From an uncultured Clostridia bacterium (GTDB taxonomy: Bacteria; Bacillota; Clostridia; Christensenellales; UBA1242): a stretch of 27,170 nucleotides of DNA. Location of the stretch: contig CALNBM010000010.1 of NCBI GenBank assembly GCA_937874195.1, forward strand, positions 1 to 27,170, in the 5' to 3' direction. Under the pieces are notes generated by a model. The model was not told the origin of the DNA and did no database searches. It was given only the letters and a program-made list of their open reading frames with translations. Made by a program: the position numbers and the translations under genes. Below, piece after piece: positions 25,399 to 27,170 of the stretch (its first letter is position 1; the number at the start of each line of letters is the position of its first letter).

Positions 25399-26334
25399 AT
25401 GGCTAAAATTTTAAGCGTAAAAAACATAAACGAAAAGATAGAAAGTGATGTAAAAAAAATTATTCTCGACACAGAAAGCAGATATCGTGGTCAATTATTT
25501 AAATTGGCGGAGAAAATACTATCTAAAAAAGATACCAATATGGTATTGATTGCAGGACCTTCATGCGCAGGCAAAACAACAAGCGCAGAACTTCTTAAAG
25601 AAATTTTAGAAAAGCGTGGGAGACCCGTTATAACTATTGGAATGGACGATTTTTTCTTTGATCGCGATAAAAGCCCAATTCTCGAAAACGGGTTAAGAGA
25701 TTTGGATTCGCCAAATGCTGTGAATGTAAAACAAATGAAAGAGTGCTTTGAAAGTTTGTTTAGTGGCAAAAAAACAGGATTTCCAACTTTTGATTTTATA
25801 ACAGGCAAAAATATTGCAGATTTTAAAACAATACAATTAAAATATAATGCAATTGTTATATTTGAGGGTTTGCATGTTCTTAATCCACTAATTTTAGAAA
25901 ATATAGGCACACAAAATTATTTTGAAATTTATGTTAACGCACTATCCCACTTCAAACTTGGTAAAGAAAAAATGAACACTGTGGATATTAGATTGTTTAG
26001 GCGCATGATAAGAGATGTAAGCAGAAGAAAACATAGCGTAAACACCACCCTTAAAAACTGGGATGCTGTTTGTGAAGCAGAAAACAAATATATATCAAAA
26101 TTTAAGAAGACAGTTAACGCGGTTGTTGACACCACTCATGATTATGAACTTGGTATTTTAAAAGTTGCGTTTCAAGAAATGATAGCAAAAAAACAAGCAA
26201 CCTATTCGCAAATCAGTTTTGCTAATTTAATTAAAGAAATAAAACCTGTTGATAAAAGCCTTCTCCCCCACACCACCCTAATGTGGGAATTCGTTGACCA
26301 ACCAGAGGATGAGGAAGAAAATTGCAATAAATAA
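25399..26334 (+). CDS. Uridine kinase-like nucleoside kinase (kinase domain only)
   Basis: The 311-residue protein is in the phosphoribulokinase/uridine kinase P-loop family. I chose ATG 25399, with GGAG 5 nt upstream; the frame is open further back into the ATPase gene but without a good start. The Walker A motif is GPSCAGKTT (53-61). DDFFFDRD (83-90) matches the acidic segment after strand 2, and IFEGLHVLNP is the Walker B/lid region. The closest architecture is the Firmicute 'nucleoside kinase' that normally carries N-terminal TGS and tRNA-synthetase-SAD domains. Those are absent here and only a short helix (about 10-45) precedes the P-loop. The substrate is unproven. It is probably cotranscribed with the ATPase and ends in an acidic tail. 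Confidence 0.85.
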   Translation: MAKILSVKNINEKIESDVKKIILDTESRYRGQLFKLAEKILSKKDTNMVLIAGPSCAGKTTSAELLKEILEKRGRPVITIGMDDFFFDRDKSPILENGLRDLDSPNAVNVKQMKECFESLFSGKKTGFPTFDFITGKNIADFKTIQLKYNAIVIFEGLHVLNPLILENIGTQNYFEIYVNALSHFKLGKEKMNTVDIRLFRRMIRDVSRRKHSVNTTLKNWDAVCEAENKYISKFKKTVNAVVDTTHDYELGILKVAFQEMIAKKQATYSQISFANLIKEIKPVDKSLLPHTTLMWEFVDQPEDEEENCNK

Positions 26335-26429
26335 AGAATAACAAAATAATACTTATAAGCGACTGCAAAAAATCTTTAAAAAATAAAAATCATTTATGCA
26401 AATAAAAAACAACCACTAATTACATATAA

Positions 26430-26614
26430 CCAAAACAACTATAAAATAATTAAAATCATTAAGCAGATAAAAAAGGTAAAAAAATTTGTATATAACTAAA
26501 ATAACTATAAAAAAGTTAAAATCAAATTATATATAAAAAAATTACTATAAAAAGTTAAAATCAAATTACATATAAAAAAAACAACTATAAAAAAGTTAAA
26601 ATCATTAAGCAATT
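26430..26614 (+). repeat. Short AT-rich tandem repeats, about 40-bp period
   Basis: A CTATAAAA(AA)GTTAAAATCA unit begins at 26505, 26545 and 26585 (40-bp period), with a diverged copy at 26439. Copies 2-4 share AACTATAAAAAAGTTAAAATC. The first and last copies end in ATCATTAAGCA and the middle two in ATCAAATTA. The 26335-26429 flank is AT-rich without other features. Confidence 0.8.
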
Positions 26615-26621
26615 CATTAAA

Positions 26622-26658
26622 AAAAATAGTTGAAATCGCCTTTCAACTATTTTTAATT
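26622..26658 (+). terminator. Rho-independent terminator of the ATPase-kinase operon
   Basis: A perfect 14-bp stem AAAAATAGTTGAAA / TTTCAACTATTTTT (26622-26635 and 26641-26654) with a TCGCC loop. The T-run forms part of the 3' arm. The symmetric A/T arms let it work on both strands. Confidence 0.85.
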
Positions 26659-26704
26659 ATAAATAAAAATTTCTTTCTATATCATATAAAACAGCAACTA
26701 TGTC

Positions 26705-26733
26705 TTGACAAATAATAATAATTGATTAATAAT
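26705..26733 (+). promoter_or_regulatory. Sigma-70 promoter for glyS
   Basis: TTGACA (26705-26710), a 17-nt spacer and AATAAT (26728-26733) match 11 of 12 consensus positions. The leader before the glyS ATG would be only about 20 nt, too short for a T-box. Confidence 0.7.
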
Positions 26734-26758
26734 GAACAAATATAAAAGGTAAATCAAA

Positions 26759-27170
26759 ATGCAAAGTAATATCACAATGGAAAAAATAGTTAACTTGTGT
26801 AAAAACAGAGGGATTATTTTTCAAGGCAGTGAAATTTATGGCGGTATGGGAAACACTTGGGATTACGGTCCTGTGGGAGTGGAAATAAAAAACAATATAA
26901 AACGCGTATGGTGGAAAAGATTTGTTCAAGAAAACCCAAACTCCTTTGGTTTAGATGCTGCAATTTTAATGAATTCACGCGTTTGGCAAGCCAGCGGTCA
27001 CACATCATCTTTTGCCGACCCCAAAATAGACTGTAAGGAATGTAAGAGCAGGCTTAGAGCGGACAACCTAGTTGAATCACATTCCAAAGGAAAGGTGGAT
27101 ACAGATGAATTAACCGACGACGAAATGCAAAAGTATATTGATGAAAATAAAGCAAACTGCCCTGTTTGTG
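26759..27170 (+). CDS. glyS: Glycyl-tRNA synthetase, single-chain type (5' part)
   Basis: The first 137 residues of the homodimeric class II GlyRS that attaches glycine to tRNA-Gly; the rest lies beyond the window. Diagnostic sequence is RGIIFQGSEIYGG (17-29), WDYGPVGVEIKNNI (34-47), NSRVWQASGH and the zinc-binding Cys pairs CKEC ... CPVC. This is the eukaryotic/archaeal-like form used by Clostridium and Mycoplasma, not the alpha2beta2 GlyQ/GlyS type. AAGG lies 9-10 nt before the ATG. Confidence 0.96.
   Translation, partial: MQSNITMEKIVNLCKNRGIIFQGSEIYGGMGNTWDYGPVGVEIKNNIKRVWWKRFVQENPNSFGLDAAILMNSRVWQASGHTSSFADPKIDCKECKSRLRADNLVESHSKGKVDTDELTDDEMQKYIDENKANCPVC

Noticed and set aside
25491..25910. 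139-residue ORF antisense to the nucleoside kinase
   Set aside because: It overlaps the P-loop coding region and has no independent support.

Overview
The window comes from a low-GC, AT-rich Gram-positive-type genome, most likely an uncultured member of the Clostridia. The evidence is strong AAGGAGG-type ribosome binding sites, the conserved ylbJ / ylbK / ylbM(tmcAL) / pta-ackA / rpmF neighbourhood, a DUF4364 protein, single-chain glycyl-tRNA synthetase and a sporulation-type YlbJ. TGA is used as a stop, so the genetic code is standard. No rRNA, tRNA, CRISPR array, transposase gene or prophage was recognised.

Region 1 (1-6265, minus) is the N-terminal 2,088 codons of a giant surface protein whose 3' end lies outside the window. 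It has a short basic cytoplasmic N-terminus, one signal-anchor helix, a mixed region of InlB/Flg_new-like and MBG-like modules, and a tail of Flg_new repeats. At the left edge the repeats become a tandem array with an exact 237-bp (79-residue) period.

Region 2 (6422-10452, minus) holds a phosphopentomutase (DeoB) homologue that has lost nearly all its catalytic and metal-binding residues, then rpmF and the pta-ackA acetate module. Transcription of pta appears to start from a promoter whose -10 overlaps the -10 of the divergent tmcAL gene.

Region 3 (10489-14659) continues the ylb neighbourhood: tmcAL (plus), a patatin-like YlbK phospholipase (minus) and YlbJ (plus). Between tmcAL and the patatin gene lie a tandem duplication of the tmcAL 3' end, an unidentified roughly 190-bp structured or decayed element, and a perfect 40-bp palindrome.

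Region 4 (15002-18646) has an unrecognised 262-residue protein, a DUF4364 protein paired with an extended SDR enzyme, and a CPBP-family membrane protein with an altered active-site motif. Region 5 (18974-22578, minus) is housekeeping: a ZIP metal transporter, tyrS and glyA. Region 6 (22714-27170, plus) has a CtpE-like P-type ATPase, a kinase-only uridine-kinase homologue, short tandem repeats with a strong terminator, and the start of glyS.

Functionally, pta-ackA yields acetate and ATP, and TmcAL consumes acetate and ATP to modify tRNA-Met. The strongest candidates for something new are the DeoB pseudoenzyme, the repeat array in the giant exoprotein, and the unexplained element at 12031-12262.
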